Program-made: the position numbers and the translations under genes
Shown: piece after piece, positions 43,797 to 56,883 of the stretch
How the letters are laid out: every line of letters starts with the position of its first letter
Position numbering within the stretch: position 1 is the stretch's first letter
Source of the DNA: Loripinus fragilis
Taxonomy: Eukaryota > Mollusca > Bivalvia > Lucinida > Lucinidae
Assembly (NCBI GenBank): GCA_964019695.1
Contig: OZ026515.1
Span: 36,906,994 to 36,970,993, forward strand
Direction: 5' to 3'
DNA: 64,000 nucleotides
Notes under the pieces: generated by a model
Told to the model about the DNA's origin: nothing
Databases searched by the model: none
The model's input: the letters and a program-made list of their open reading frames with translations, nothing else

Positions 43797-45307
43797 TTAT
43801 ATCATCTAACTCACGACAATATTACATTATGCTACCCTCTATTCCCCAGAATGACGCCGACTTAATTACCTGCCTTGACGAACCGCCGATATGAACACAG
43901 ACATGTAACCCCGTGTAAATTGATCACAATAAAAGCATGCACTTTTTAAACTGATACCTGTAAACTTCCTCTTTTGCTTGGAGCTGTTATGGTTTGAGTT
44001 TTCTCAAGACTCTAATGTATCCCTCCCCTGATTGCGGTCCAAACATTTTTGGTTTGACTTAGTACCATGCTGTTTAATTATGACACTATTGTTTAATTTG
44101 ACATTTATTTCAGAATTCTGAAATTCTCTGTCGGTGCTTAGGTATGTTTTTAGAATGGATTTCCCGATTCTTAGCGGATTGGAGCAGAGAGTAACGAGAC
44201 TCATGTTGTCTCTGACCTAACTGTCAGTGATGGGGAAAATCCTTCCTCCCTAGCTTTGACCGCTGGTTCAAACCTGAGGGCTCCTCTTTCTGAATCTTCC
44301 ACTGCCTGGAACGGTACTGGAAATTCTTTTCAGTCTGCGTGTTGAAGGGAATTTGTTGATTTTCAGATAACCAGCAGTCTGTACGTTCTCAATCACCCTT
44401 GAGACGCCAGGCCCTTCGGCACCCTGATAGGGTCCATGGCCCCTGCTCTCCTTCGAAGCGGTTTTATCATTCCTTGTCTGGTAGTACTGACCGGCTTCCA
44501 AGAGCTATGCGCTCTCAAAGCCATGAAATACCGCGGTAGTTCCGGCTTAGTACTTCCACTAGACTTGTTCTTTCTTTTCAAGATCAAGGTCTGGCTCTTT
44601 TATGGCCATGGCTAGCGATTTGACTTAGCCATAGCCGCCAACAGTCCTCCGCTATTGCTCCCACCGCCTGCCGTACGAGCGAGCGCCGTACGAACAGAGA
44701 CTCTCTATTTAGTATAGACAGACCCTGGTTGGAGCGAGCGAACGAGGGTTACAAGAGTGTACCATTTGCTTTCTCTCTTTTATAATACCGTTGAGAGCAA
44801 ATCATCCATCTAATTCAGGATCAAAAACTGGTTCGGTGCCTAGCCTATGGCTCGCGCAAACCATATGGCTTTTGCCAAGCCTTGGCTGTCGCTCAAGGCA
44901 GATCCGTCTCACCTCGAACGAGCGAAGGCAAGCGGGTTGTAGCTATTAAAACTCTAGAAGCATAGTTAAGTTACAGGCTCACAGGGTAAAGGCGAGTAGG
45001 CTTATATACCCGCAGTTAGCGAGGGGATGAGCAAGCCTACACTGCTAATATGCTCTTTTCGGGGCACGCTGGTCTAAGAGATTACTGCTCCTGCTCGGAC
45101 CCTTTATTCATCTAACTCATACGGTACATTATGGCAGGATTATGTCCTGATTGTACAGTAGATCCACATATAAATTCCTATTCACTTGACTGGTGAATTT
45201 TACCACTATGTACAACGGAAACACCGTGTACAATCGTACATCGTAGAGTTATTGACGGAAGAATTTTAATCTTTTTCTGGTAACCAGAATTGTTCTTGCT
45301 TCTGTTC

Positions 45308-45380
45308 TGCGTTGGTAGAACGTGAGATAGAGATATCACATAATTAAGCTCCGGATCCAGACCCAATGAACAAGCAGGCT
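45308..45380 (+). mobile_element. 73-bp tRNA-like insertion in DIRS copy 2
   Basis: Present only in copy 2 and flanked by a 10-bp direct repeat GCTTCTGTTC (45298-45307 and 45381-45390). The insert begins TGCGTTGGTAGAACGTGAGA, resembling an A-box, and contains GGATCCAGACCC where a B-box would fall. It may be a retroposed, truncated tRNA-like RNA. Confidence 0.55.
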
Positions 45381-46229
45381 GCTTCTGTTCAGGGTACATG
45401 GGCATCTATGCATCTTATGTAATTGGCTTCTGAGAATTCAGCAGCCAATACTTGAATTAGGTTTTCTTTGTATAAAACCGAGATTCAAAAAATGCCTCTG
45501 TCTGTCAAGACACTCACACTTGTGTGGGCTCATCTTGCATTGAAGTGGTTCAAGATGAACTAATTAGGGGCGTTGGTTTTGGGTACTTTTGATAATATCA
45601 AAATCATTATCCAACCAGCTCTTTCTCAGAGCAGATTCAATTTGGATGTTAATTAAATGTCCTTACTTGGACTTTATTATGAAGGCATCCGACAGGTTTC
45701 CTTCTTGGCCTTCTATAAGATCTCTGACCAATGATGAAGTGAACCACCACTGTATGCAAGGTGTGTCACTTCGAACTTTTATGGTTTTTAGTTACACTTG
45801 AAGGCTGGGAAAATTAGCTAGGGCTAGTTTTCACACAATTCGTGCAGGCATGTTTTTATTGGAACTCTGTCTGCTTTGAATTCTTCTACTTCCTCACAAT
45901 CTCATTTTGCTAAGGTGTGTAGCTAATTTTCAGGTCTTAGCTCAATTGCTATGGCAACTACTGATGTTTTAGTATGTTTCGCTATGGACCTTCACTTACT
46001 AGAGGTAACACATTTCTGGGTAAGTGTTCCTTGGATGCTCCTTCTCTGCAGTGTTCCTTGTATGCTCCTTTAGGTTCAGCCTATAGAGTCTACAACACAA
46101 GGTTGGGTTCTAGGTTTTGATGTGGCTAAATCTATTGAGACGTTTCTATAGTACTAAATGCCACTGAATCATGTTGCAGTACTTCTTTTCTATTATTAGA
46201 AAAGAGAGACCCATGGAATCTGGGAATCT

Positions 46230-46960
46230 TTAAGGGATACCCATTTGCTCAGGCTTACCCAGACTCTTTGGAGTCTTTGGGCACGGAATAGTACTTTAAG
46301 TCAGCCAGTCACATACTGATAGCAGATTGTAATATTAGTATGCCTGGTAACCAACAGACATGTGGGCACAGTTTGTTATAGAGATATGGGTACAAGATAC
46401 TATTGTTTATCTGTGTATCCATCCCAAATGTCAGGTTATTTCTCATTTTGAGAGTAGCACGTTCAGGTCCAGAGAAGATTCAACTTCTGTAGAAGTAGAA
46501 TCTATGCTGGACAGACATCCATAGAACCAGTTTCTTCTTTCATCTGAATAGCAGCTATTATATCAGTTTTGTTTTTTTTGTTTCGCAAGGTCGGGAGGAT
46601 GGAGACCAGTTTCCGATCTCTCCAACTATTTGCCAATTCATGTTTTCCTTCAGTGGAAGGCATACTATATTTCCTTTAATGGATCTTAGGGCCCTGTAAG
46701 TCAACACGTATGGGCCTTCTCTCTGGACTTGATGCATTTTATCATCCAGCCCAGAGGTCTTGTCCAATCTGTTTCAAGTTCTATTCCTCAAGAACTTAGT
46801 TCAATTCTGTACATGGAAATCGTTTCCAATTGGGATAAGCAGAGCTGGTTTTCCATTCAGATGTTTTCTTTCTGAGAATGTGCTCTGTGTAGATAGGATC
46901 TCTTAGGCTTGTCTGTAGAAAGGTGCATGAGAATATTTCAATTATTCTGAGAATATCATA
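46230..46960 (+). pseudogene. DIRS reverse transcriptase, copy 2, decayed
   Basis: PFAQAYP.SLESLGTE (~46242-46290) and WRPVSDLSNYL (46600-46632) are clearer here than in copy 1. The latter matches the DIRS RT 'WRPV.DLS.LN' palm motif well. Motif A is only partly kept near 46725-46750. As in copy 1 the stretch that should hold LPFGL and YLDD is missing. Confidence 0.75.
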
Positions 46961-47113
46961 GGAGCTTAAGTGCGGTGTAGTAGACAAACCTCTCGCCTGA
47001 ATAAGGGGTTCCAGTTTGATCCCCTGCTCCTCCTGTAGGATGAGACTTTAGCCATGGTTAAGTCTCCATATGTCCTTATGTGTTGGTGGGATGTTTACAC
47101 AAACACTCACACA
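46961..47113 (+). mobile_element. tRNA-derived SINE inside DIRS RT (copy 2)
   Basis: Same insertion point and family as 12823-12978, with a diverged head (GGAGCTTAAGTGCGGTGTAG). A shared position in two unlinked copies means it was inherited from a common source element. Confidence 0.7.
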
Positions 47114-47459
47114 TAGATATTGTTATCTTGTTCAGCTTGAGATCTATTCTCTTTTTGGCCATTTGGAGTCCATTACTCGGCTTCTGCCAAATGGCAGAGC
47201 TGTCAAGCATTGCTGCTGTGGCCCATCTAGCTTTTTGATATCAAACAGACCATTGTGGAATTTTTTCTTTTCCCTAGGTCTTTGGTTCAGTCAGGCTGTA
47301 TTCCAAAGGTTGAACAGGGGATTCCTGTAAACCATTGAGCTTTTAGGCAGGCCTCCCTTTGACTTGTCTTTTTCATGGACACAAGTATGTTGGCTGAGGA
47401 ACCCATCTAGGTGCTCTTTCAGCTTCCAGCCAAGGGTCTGTTCATTGGCAGGAACAAGC
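47114..47459 (+). pseudogene. DIRS RT C-terminus/RNase H start, copy 2
   Basis: LESITRLLPNGRAVKHCCC (from 47167) matches the copy 1 segment. The RNase H 'DTS' Asp region follows at ~47375. The sequence ends soon after, where the satellite flank begins. Confidence 0.65.
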
Positions 47460-47581
47460 TATTGTTAGATCATGATATAATTTTCTTTTATAGGTTAACA
47501 TAAAAAAAAATCAAGAAAAATTTAAGTAAAGTTTTGAACACGTTTGAAAATAATAGGAAAATTGAGCATTTGCTCAAGGAG
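47460..47581. other. Junction between DIRS copy 2 and the satellite
   Basis: AT-rich DNA. Close to the satellite edge there is an inverted repeat (GGAAAATTGAGCATT at ~47558 against AATGCTCATTTTCC at ~47594). Its right arm is satellite sequence, so the left arm may be an inverted fragment of the unit start. Confidence 0.5.
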
Positions 47582-47754
47582 CAATTATTTTGAATGCTCA
47601 TTTTCCATATTTCAACAAAGGCTTCAAAATGTGTTAATATGGAGTATAGGGTTAAACAACATTTATCCTGTTTACCATGCATATCAAGAAGCATTCTTCA
47701 CTGTTAATAACTTTTATCCTTCTGAAACACATCTATTATGAGGAAACCAATCTT

Positions 47755-48115
47755 CAATCTTGCCTAAGACATTGGAACATCAGTGTTAGGAAGCTGTGTA
47801 AGAGAAAACAATTAAATGAACTAGTCTAAGACATTAATGCCGTAAGGATCAGCTGTTGAAGAGGACACAATTCTATGAACTTGTCCAAGACATTGATAGT
47901 GTAGTGTAACAATCAGCTGTTGAAAAGAAACAGTTCCATAAACTTGTCTAAGACATTCATTTTGTAAGCATCAGCTGTTGAAAAGATGCAGTTTTGCTAA
48001 CTTGTCCAAGACATTGATAATGTAAGGATCAGATATTTAAAAGAAGCAGTTCTATGAACTTGTCAAAGGCATTGTTAATTAATGATCACCTGTTGAGAAG
48101 AACCCAACAACAAAA
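47755..48115 (+). repeat. ~62-bp sub-repeats inside the satellite unit
   Basis: About six imperfect copies of CTTGTC(C/T)AAGACATT followed by a variable stretch, AATCAGCTGTTGAA and CAGTTCTATGAA. The same block is at the start of every unit (near 50860, 53965, 57065, 60160 and 63255). Confidence 0.85.
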
Positions 48116-48177
48116 TATATGCTTTGGTTGAGAAAAAAGTAAAGTAATTTTCAGGAACACACTGTTATCTGCAGGCC

Positions 48178-48420
48178 TGGTAATTTGAAGAGTACCTAAG
48201 CAAGAAATTCAATGCTGTACAAATGAAACCAAAAAGTACTTATGTGTAAGGAATAAATATAGTACAGCTTAATCTAAACAGTAATGAATAGAGAATTTCT
48301 GATGTGGTACCTCCTGCTAAGAATACTTAAGGGAGAAATTGAAATGTGGTAATAGGTAAAATGACTCAAACTTGTGCAAGAAATTCAAAATGTAGTGCAA
48401 CTTCAACTGAGTTAGACAAC
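48178..48420 (+). repeat. Degenerate 84-bp repeats inside the satellite unit
   Basis: Phrases such as GAGTACCTAAGCAAGAAATT, AATACTTAAGGGAGAAATTG and AATGTGGTA(N)AGGTAAA follow the landmark order of the 84-bp cassette repeat (GAGTACTTAAGCCAGGAATT, AAATGTGGTACAAGTTAAAC). Three decayed units are visible, repeated in every satellite unit. Confidence 0.65.
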
Positions 48421-49298
48421 AAATGCCCTGATCAGCTTAGTCTTTTAGTTAAGAAGACAGCAGTCTGTAGGATAACTCAAATTCCGCAAGCAGAATCTTT
48501 TGACCCTGAAGTGTGTCCTATAGTCTGCGAAGCTGATTCATGCACTGAGGGGAACATTTGAATGAAGTTTAACGAAAATCATTCAAAGGGGATATAATGA
48601 GCCAACACAAAATTGAAGGGTAAATCCCATGACCTTGAAGTATAGCCTTAACCTTGAGTCTACCTGCCAAGGGGCAACACACATACCATCTTACTGATAG
48701 GATTATTTGTGATGATAATCACTCAAAGGGTTCAAAAAATATGGAGCAGACATGAAAGTAGTAGACTGATAGACTGATGATTTGACTGACACACAAAATC
48801 TCCCATCTGCTTTGCGACAGCTGATTAATTTACTGACTAAAGATCTATGACTTTCCCATTAGCTGGCCTAACAAGGCTTGATGATTTTGAATGAACTCAA
48901 TGGACTTACTTTAGCAAATGTGCAATGTTGCATTCATGAAATAACCATAAACAGGAACAATCTATATACAGTTTGCAACAGTATTTACCAGCACACCCCT
49001 CAAATTGTGTTTTTATGAATTGATTTATCTGTCAATATTCTGCAATCTCAAGTGTATGTGAATGATCAATTTATATCCATCAAATACTCATTGTATTCTT
49101 TTGAACAACAAGGTTATTCAAGAACCTAACTTTTAAAATTAAAAACAATTATTATTTATACAATTAAATGAAAGAAAAATAAAGAAACAAAAAAAATAAA
49201 ACAAACAAATTTTTAACTAAGACAGATTAAATGATATTGAAAAGGAAAAAGTATGATTCAAGTAACAATATATATCAGGTATTCCAAAAAAAAAATCC

Positions 49299-49472
49299 AA
49301 GAAGTGCAGTGGCTCAGTAGGAGAGTGACTGACTTGAGGTCGCTGGTCCGAGCCTCACCAGATGCAGTATGTTTTGTCCTTGAGCAAGACAATTAATATT
49401 GTGCTTAGTACTGGTTCTACCCAGGAAACGTCCAGACATGACTGAAAAGTTGTTGACAAGGAGAAAGTTTCA
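49299..49472 (+). mobile_element. SINE copy embedded in the satellite unit
   Basis: Aligns along its length with the SINE at 32911-33116: GTGCAGTGGCTCAGTAGGAG (A-box), GGTCCGAGCCTCACC (B-box region), CCTTGAGCAAGACAATTAAT, CTTAGTACTGGTTCTACCCA. An A-rich region follows. Equivalent copies lie near 52398, 55497, 58597 and 61690, so the insertion preceded amplification of the satellite. Confidence 0.85.
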
Positions 49473-50132
49473 ACTAAAAAAATAAAAAAGCATCACATCA
49501 AAAAAATAAAACATAAAAAATAAAAAAATCAGCGAATAAAATTATGCATCAGTCAGGGAAAAAAATTATAATAATATGTCAAAAAGGAGTCCCTCAGAAA
49601 TGGAGAGATCCTACAAAATTTTACAACAACAGACTCTGTTTCATTGAGTCTGTTCATGAGAATTACCAATGGAAAGCACACCAGCCTCCCAAGGCCCCCA
49701 GCATGGGGGTCATATTGGTTAAAATCCTTGTTATTCTGATGAAAAAATCAAATAATAATATTTTCTAAAAAAAATGAAAAAAAAAGTCTTAGGTCCCTTT
49801 GACCAAAGTGCCTATATACATATGAGAAATTTGATGAAATATTTTGTCGCAGAAGTAACAGTGTATTTTTTTCCACTGGGACAGAAAATCAATTCATAAT
49901 TGCTCAACAATTTGAGAAAAGTGCACAAAATTAATCAGGCAGTTGGTTCCTTGTATGAACACAAGGATGCAGGAAGAACTCACAGGTTCCATAACTAAAT
50001 TTTACTCAAACAGTTACAATCAGCACTACACTATGCTGATGACAAACGACACTTGGGTTTACATAGTTGTTCAACTTTAAACTTCATGTTATGTTCTGAA
50101 TCTAATCTGATCTCAGAATTACTATAATTAAC

Positions 50133-50191
50133 CCTATTGCACTCAGGATTGACCAATTTCTATGCCAGTGTGACCTTCTGAGTGCAATAGG
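50133..50191. repeat. 14-bp perfect-arm hairpin in every satellite unit
   Basis: The arms CCTATTGCACTCAG and CTGAGTGCAATAGG enclose a 31-nt loop. Also at ~53238, 56336, 59431 and 62524, with the arms unchanged in all five complete units even where neighbouring bases vary (for example CCTTCT/CCGTCT in the loop of unit 4). Confidence 0.85.
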
Positions 50192-50679
50192 GGTGATGTT
50201 TTAGAATGATGCACATTTACTAAATGCCCTTTATTATAGATGGTAACAGCCTGTTACTAATAATATAGATAGCATAGAGAAATATGGATTATCTTCTAAG
50301 TTAAAATAAGCAATTAATTTATATGGTCATGAGAAAAGGATATATAGGATAAGAAAGCATATTTAGAAGGCTAGAAAAGCATGTTTCAGGAATCACTGAA
50401 AGCCTACAATGCACACAGTTCTATAGTTATGACACTTGAAGGATCTTGCACAAAATATGAAGAAACAGCATACCAAGGTTGATACATTAAGACAATCTTT
50501 TTTCAAAGTAAAATTTAAAATATTTTCTTACCCATGTTTAGGGTACTCAAAAGAACTGTCTCACTGACATGACTCTTTGAGTAGCTATAGGATGTTTTTG
50601 GTTGAGGAGTAAGAAAATTAAATTTTGATTACAAACTTTTTAGAGAAGCTTCTTCACTTTTAGCCCTTTACTCCACTGG

Positions 50680-53600
50680 CAATTATTTTGTATGCTCAAT
50701 TTTCCATATTTTCAACAAAGGCGTCAAAATGTGTTAATATGGAGTATAGGGTTAAACAACATTTATCCTGATTACCACCATGCATATCAAGAAGCATTCT
50801 TCACTGTTAATAACTTTTATCCTTCTGAAACACATCTATTATGAGGAAACCAATCTTCAATCTTGTCTAAGACATTGGAACTTCAGTGTAAGGAAGCTGT
50901 TAAGAGAAAACAATTAAATGAACTTGTCTAAGACATTAATGCCGTAAGGATCAGCTGTTGAAGAGGACACAATTCTATGAACTTGTCCAATTGTCCAAGA
51001 CAATGATAGTGTAACAATCAGCTGTTGAAAAGAAACAGTTCTATGAACTTGTCTAAGACATTCATTTTGTAAGGATCAGCTGTTGAAAAGATGCAGTTTT
51101 GCTAACTTGTCCAAGACATTGATAATGTAAGGATCAGATATTCAAAAGAAGCAGTTCTATGAACTTGTCAAAGGCATTGTTAATTAATGATCACCTGTTG
51201 AGAAGAACCCAACAACAAAATATATGCTTTGGATGAGAAAAAAGTAAAGTAATTTTCAGGAACACACTGTTATCTGCAGGCCTGGTAATTTGAAGAGTAC
51301 CTAAGCAAGAAATTCAATGCTGTACAAATGAAACCAAAAAGTATTTATGTGTAAGGAATAAATATAGTACAGCTTAATCTAAACAGTAATGAATAGAGAA
51401 TTTCTGATGTGGTACCTCCTGCTAAGAATACTTAAGGGAGAAATTGAAATGTGGTAATAGGTAAAATGACTCGAACTTGTGCAAGAAATTCAAAACGTAG
51501 TGCAACTTCAACTGAGTTAGACAACAAATGCCCTGATCAGCTTAGTCTTTTAGTTAAGAAGACAGCAGTCTGTAGGATAACTCAAATTCCGCAAGCAGAA
51601 TCTTTTGACCTTGAAGTGTGTCCTCGAGTCTGCGATGCTGATTCATGCACTGAGGGGAACATTTGAATGAAGTTTAACGAAAATCATTCAAAGGGGATAT
51701 AATGAGCCAACACAAAATTGAAGGGTAAATCCCATGACCTTGAAGTATAGCCTTGACCTTGAGTCTACCTGCCAAGGGGCAACACACATACCACCTTACT
51801 GATAGGATTATTTGTGATGATAATCACTCAAAGGGTTCAGGAAATATGGAGCAGACATGATAGTAGTAGACTGATAGACTGATGATTTGACTGACACACA
51901 AAATCTCCCATCTGCTTTGCGACAGCTGATTAATTTACTGACTTAAGATCTATGACTTTCCCATTAGCTGGCCTAACAAGGCTTGATGATTTTGAATGAA
52001 CTCAATGGACTTACTTTAGCAAATGTGCAATGTTGCATTCATGAAATAACCATAAACAGGAACAGTCTATATACAGTTTGCAACAGTATTTACCAGCACA
52101 CCCCTCAAATTGTGTTTTTATGAATTGATTTATCTGTCAATATTCTGCAATCTCAAGTGTATGTGAATGATCAATTTATATCCATCAAATACTCATTGTA
52201 TTCTTTTGAACAACAAGGTTATTTAAGAACCTAACTTTTAAAATTTAAAACAATTATTATTTATACAATTAAATGAAAGAAAAATAAAGAAAAAAATAAA
52301 TAAAACAAACAAATTTTTAACTAAGACTGATTAAATGATATTGAAAAGGAAAAAGTATGATTCAAGTAACAATATATATCAGGTATTCCAAAAAAAAATC
52401 CAAGAAGTGCAGTGGCTCAGTAGGAGAGTGACTGACTTGAGGTCGCTGGTCCGAGCCTCACCAGATGCAGTATGTTTTGTCCTTGAGCAAGACAATTAAT
52501 CTTGTGCTTAGTACTGGTTCTACCCAGGAAACGTCCAGACATGACTGAAAAGTTGTTGACAAGGAGAAAGTTTCAACTAAAAAAAATAAAAAAGCATCAC
52601 ATCAAAAAAATACAACATAAAAAATGAAAAAATCAGCGAATAAAATTATGCATCAGTCAGGGACAAAAATTATAATAATATGTCAAAAAGGAGTCCCTCA
52701 GAAATGGAGAGATCCTACAAAATTTTACAACAGCAGACTCTGTTTCATTGAGTCTGTTCATGAGAATTACCAATGGAAAGCACACCAGCCTCCCAAGGCC
52801 CCCAGCATGGGGGTCATATTGGTTAAAATCCTTGTTATTCTGATGAAAAAATCAAACAATAATATTTACTAAAAAAATTGAAAAAAAAATGTCTTAGGTC
52901 CCTTTGACCAAAGTGCCTATATACATATGAGAAATTTGATGAAATATTTTGTCGCAGAAGTAACAGTGTATTTTTTTCCACTGGGACAGAAAATCAATTC
53001 ATAATTGCTCAACAATTTGAGAAAAGTGCACAAAATTAATCAGGCAGTTGGTTCCTTGTATGAACACAAGGATGCAGGAAGAACTCACAGGTTCCATAAC
53101 TTAATTTTACTCAAACAGCTACAATCAGCACTACACTATGCTGATGACAAACGACACTTGGTTTCACATAGTTGTTCAACTTTAAACTTCATGTTATGTT
53201 CTGAATCTAATCTGATCTCAGAATTACTATAATTAATCCTATTGCACTCAGGATTGACCAATTTCTATGCCAGTGTGACCTTCTGAGTGCAATAGGGGTG
53301 ATGTTTTAGAATGATGCACATTTACTAAATGCCCTTTATTATAGATGGTAACAGCCTGTTACTAATAATATAGATAGCATAGAGAAATATGGATTATCTT
53401 CTAAGTTAAAATAAGCAATTAATTTATATGGTCATGAGAAAAGGATATATAGGATAAGAAAGCATATTTAGAAGGCTAGAAAAGCATGTTTCAGGAATCA
53501 CTGAAAGCCTACAATGCACACAGTTCTATAGTTATGACACTTGAAGGATCTTGCACAAAATATTAAGAAACAGCATACCAAGGTTGATACATTAAGACAA

Positions 53601-53785
53601 TCTTTTTTCAAAGTAAAATTTAAAATATTTTCTTACCCATGTTTAGGGTACTCAAAAGAACTGTCTCACTGACATGACTCTTTTGAGTAGCTATAGGATG
53701 TTTTTGGTTGAGGAGTAAGAAAATTAAATGTTGATTACAAACTTTTTAGAGAAGCTTCTTCACTTTTAGCCCTTTACTCCACTGG
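50680..53785 (+). repeat. 3.1-kb satellite, unit 2
   Basis: 3,106 bp. Carries the duplicated GTCCAATTGTCCAAGAC (near 50987), the GATATTCAAAAG variant and TTAATCTAAAC. Confidence 0.97.
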
Positions 53786-56700
53786 CAATTATTTTGTATG
53801 CTCAATTTTCCATATTTTCAACAAAGGCGTCAAAATGTGTTAATATGGAGTATAGGGTTAAACAACATTTATCCTGATTACCACCATGCATATCAAGAAG
53901 CATTCTTCACTGTTAATAACTTTTATCCTTCTGAAACACATCTATTATGAGGAAACCAATCTTCAATCTTGTCTAAGACATTGGAACTTCAGTGTAAGGA
54001 AGCTGTTAAGAGAAAACAATTAAATGAACTTGTCTAAGACATTAATGCCGTAAGGATCAGCTGTTGAAGAGGACACAATTCTATGAACTTGTCCAAGACA
54101 TTGATAGTGTAACAATCAGCTGTTGAAAAGAAACAGTTCTATGAACTTGTCTAAGACATTCATTTTGTAAGGATCAGCTGTTGAAAAGATGCAGTTTTGC
54201 TAACTTGTCCAAGACATTGATAATGTAAGGATCAGATATTCAAAAGAAGCAGTTCTATGAACTTGTCAAAGGCATTGTTAATTAATGATCACCTGTTGAG
54301 AAGAACCCAACAACAAAATATATGCTTTGGATGAGAAAAAAGTAAAGTAATTTTCAGGAACACACTGTTATCTGCAGGCCTGGTAATTTGAAGAGTACCT
54401 AAGCAAGAAATTCAATGCTGTACAAATGAAACCAAAAAGTATTTATGTGTAAGGAATAAATATAGTACAGCTTAATCTAAACAGTAATGAATAGAGAATT
54501 TCTGATGTGGTACCTCCTGCTAAGAATACTTAAGGGAGAAATTGAAATGTGGTAATAGGTAAAATGACTCGAACTTGTGCAAGAAATTCAAAACGTAGTG
54601 CAACTTCAACTGAGTTAGACAACAAATGCCCTGATCAGCTTAGTCTTTTAGTTAAGAAGACAGCAGTCTGTAGGATAACTCAAATTCCGCAAGCAGAATC
54701 TTTTGACCTTGAAGTGTGTCCTCGAGTCTGCGATGCTGATTCATGCACTGAGGGGAACATTTGAATGAAGTTTAACGAAAATCATTCAAAGGGGATATAA
54801 TGAGCCAACACAAAATTGAAGGGTAAATCCCATGACCTTGAAGTATAGCCTTGACCTTGAGTCTACCTGCCAAGGGGCAACACACATACCACCTTACTGA
54901 TAGGATTATTTGTGATGATAATCACTCAAAGGGTTCAGGAAATATGGAGCAGACATGATAGTAGTAGACTGATAGACTGATGATTTGACTGACACACAAA
55001 ATCTCCCATCTGCTTTGCGACAGCTGATTAATTTACTGACTTAAGATCTATGACTTTCCCATTAGCTGGCCTAACAAGGCTTGATGATTTTGAATGAACT
55101 CAATGGACTTACTTTAGCAAATGTGCAATGTTGCATTCATGAAATAACCATAAACAGGAACAGTCTATATACAGTTTGCAACAGTATTTACCAGCACACC
55201 CCTCAAATTGTGTTTTTATGAATTGATTTATCTGTCAATATTCTGCAATCTCAAGTGTATGTGAATGATCAATTTATATCCATCAAATACTCATTGTATT
55301 CTTTTGAACAACAAGGTTATTTAAGAACCTAACTTTTAAAATTTAAAACAATTATTATTTATACAATTAAATGAAAGAAAAATAAAGAAAAAAATAAATA
55401 AAACAAACAAATTTTTAACTAAGACTGATTAAATGATATTGAAAAGGAAAAAGTATGATTCAAGTAACAATATATATCAGGTATTCCAAAAAAAAATCCA
55501 AGAAGTGCAGTGGCTCAGTAGGAGAGTGACTGACTTGAGGTCGCTGGTCCGAGCCTCACCAGATGCAGTATGTTTTGTCCTTGAGCAAGACAATTAATCT
55601 TGTGCTTAGTACTGGTTCTACCCAGGAAACGTCCAGACATGACTGAAAAGTTGTTGACAAGGAGAAAGTTTCAACTAAAAAAAATAAAAAAGCATCACAT
55701 CAAAAAAATACAACATAAAAAATGAAAAAATCAGCGAATAAAATTATGCATCAGTCAGGGACAAAAATTATAATAATATGTCAAAAAGGAGTCCCTCAGA
55801 AATGGAGAGATCCTACAAAATTTTACAACAGCAGACTCTGTTTCATTGAGTCTGTTCATGAGAATTACCAATGGAAAGCACACCAGCCTCCCAAGGCCCC
55901 CAGCATGGGGGTCATATTGGTTAAAATCCTTGTTATTCTGATGAAAAAATCAAACAATAATATTTACTAAAAAAATTGAAAAAAAAATGTCTTAGGTCCC
56001 TTTGACCAAAGTGCCTATATACATATGAGAAATTTGATGAAATATTTTGTCGCAGAAGTAACAGTGTATTTTTTTCCACTGGGACAGAAAATCAATTCAT
56101 AATTGCTCAACAATTTGAGAAAAGTGCACAAAATTAATCAGGCAGTTGGTTCCTTGTATGAACACAAGGATGCAGGAAGAACTCACAGGTTCCATAACTT
56201 AATTTTACTCAAACAGCTACAATCAGCACTACACTATGCTGATGACAAACGACACTTGGTTTCACATAGTTGTTCAACTTTAAACTTCATGTTATGTTCT
56301 GAATCTAATCTGATCTCAGAATTACTATAATTAATCCTATTGCACTCAGGATTGACCAATTTCTATGCCAGTGTGACCTTCTGAGTGCAATAGGGGTGAT
56401 GTTTTAGAATGATGCACATTTACTAAATGCCCTTTATTATAGATGGTAACAGCCTGTTACTAATAATATAGATAGCATAGAGAAATATGGATTATCTTCT
56501 AAGTTAAAATAAGCAATTAATTTATATGGTCATGAGAAAAGGATATATAGGATAAGAAAGCATATTTAGAAGGCTAGAAAAGCATGTTTCAGGAATCACT
56601 GAAAGCCTACAATGCACACAGTTCTATAGTTATGACACTTGAAGGATCTTGCACAAAATATTAAGAAACAGCATACCAAGGTTGATACATTAAGACAATC

Positions 56701-56883
56701 TTTTTTCAAAGTAAAATTTAAAATATTTTCTTACCCATGTTTAGGGTACTCAAAAGAACTGTCTCACTGACATGACTCTTTTGAGTAGCTATAGGATGTT
56801 TTTGGTTGAGGAGTAAGAAAATTAAATGTTGATTACAAACTTTTTAGAGAAGCTTCTTCACTTTTAGCCCTTTACTCCACTGG
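53786..56883 (+). repeat. 3.1-kb satellite, unit 3
   Basis: 3,098 bp and almost indistinguishable from unit 2, apart from lacking the duplicated GTCCAATT. Shares the GATATTCAAAAG and TTAATCTAAAC variants. Confidence 0.97.

Larger units (their letters stand above)
43797..47459 (+). mobile_element. DIRS1-like retroelement, copy 2 (3'-truncated)
   Basis: It aligns with 9205-13310 of copy 1 in direct orientation, from the left ITR (TCATCTAACTCACGACAATA) to the RNase H region, ending at GGCAGGAACAA (~47459). It lacks the recombinase, ICR and right ITR. It lacks the 391-bp MITE of copy 1 but shares the SINE in RT and the missing RT catalytic block. It also lacks copy-1 sequence at ~9600-9770. The flanks of the two copies are unrelated, which favours independent insertion of an already defective element over segmental duplication. 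Confidence 0.82.
47582..50679 (+). repeat. 3.1-kb satellite, unit 1 (edge unit)
   Basis: The period is ~3,098 bp. Unit starts are set at the CAATTATTTTG(A/T)ATGCTCA word. Sub-structure is given in separate entries: 62-bp sub-repeats, 84-bp derivatives, a SINE and a hairpin. Unit 1 differs most from the others, as expected for an array edge. Small frames (71-82 codons) recur in each unit because the sequence does; the 75-codon one is stopped in this unit. Confidence 0.95.

Noticed and set aside
48346..48561. 71-, 75- and 82-codon frames recurring in each satellite unit
   Set aside because: They recur because the unit recurs. One starts only at GTG, one is stopped in unit 1, and none shows a domain.
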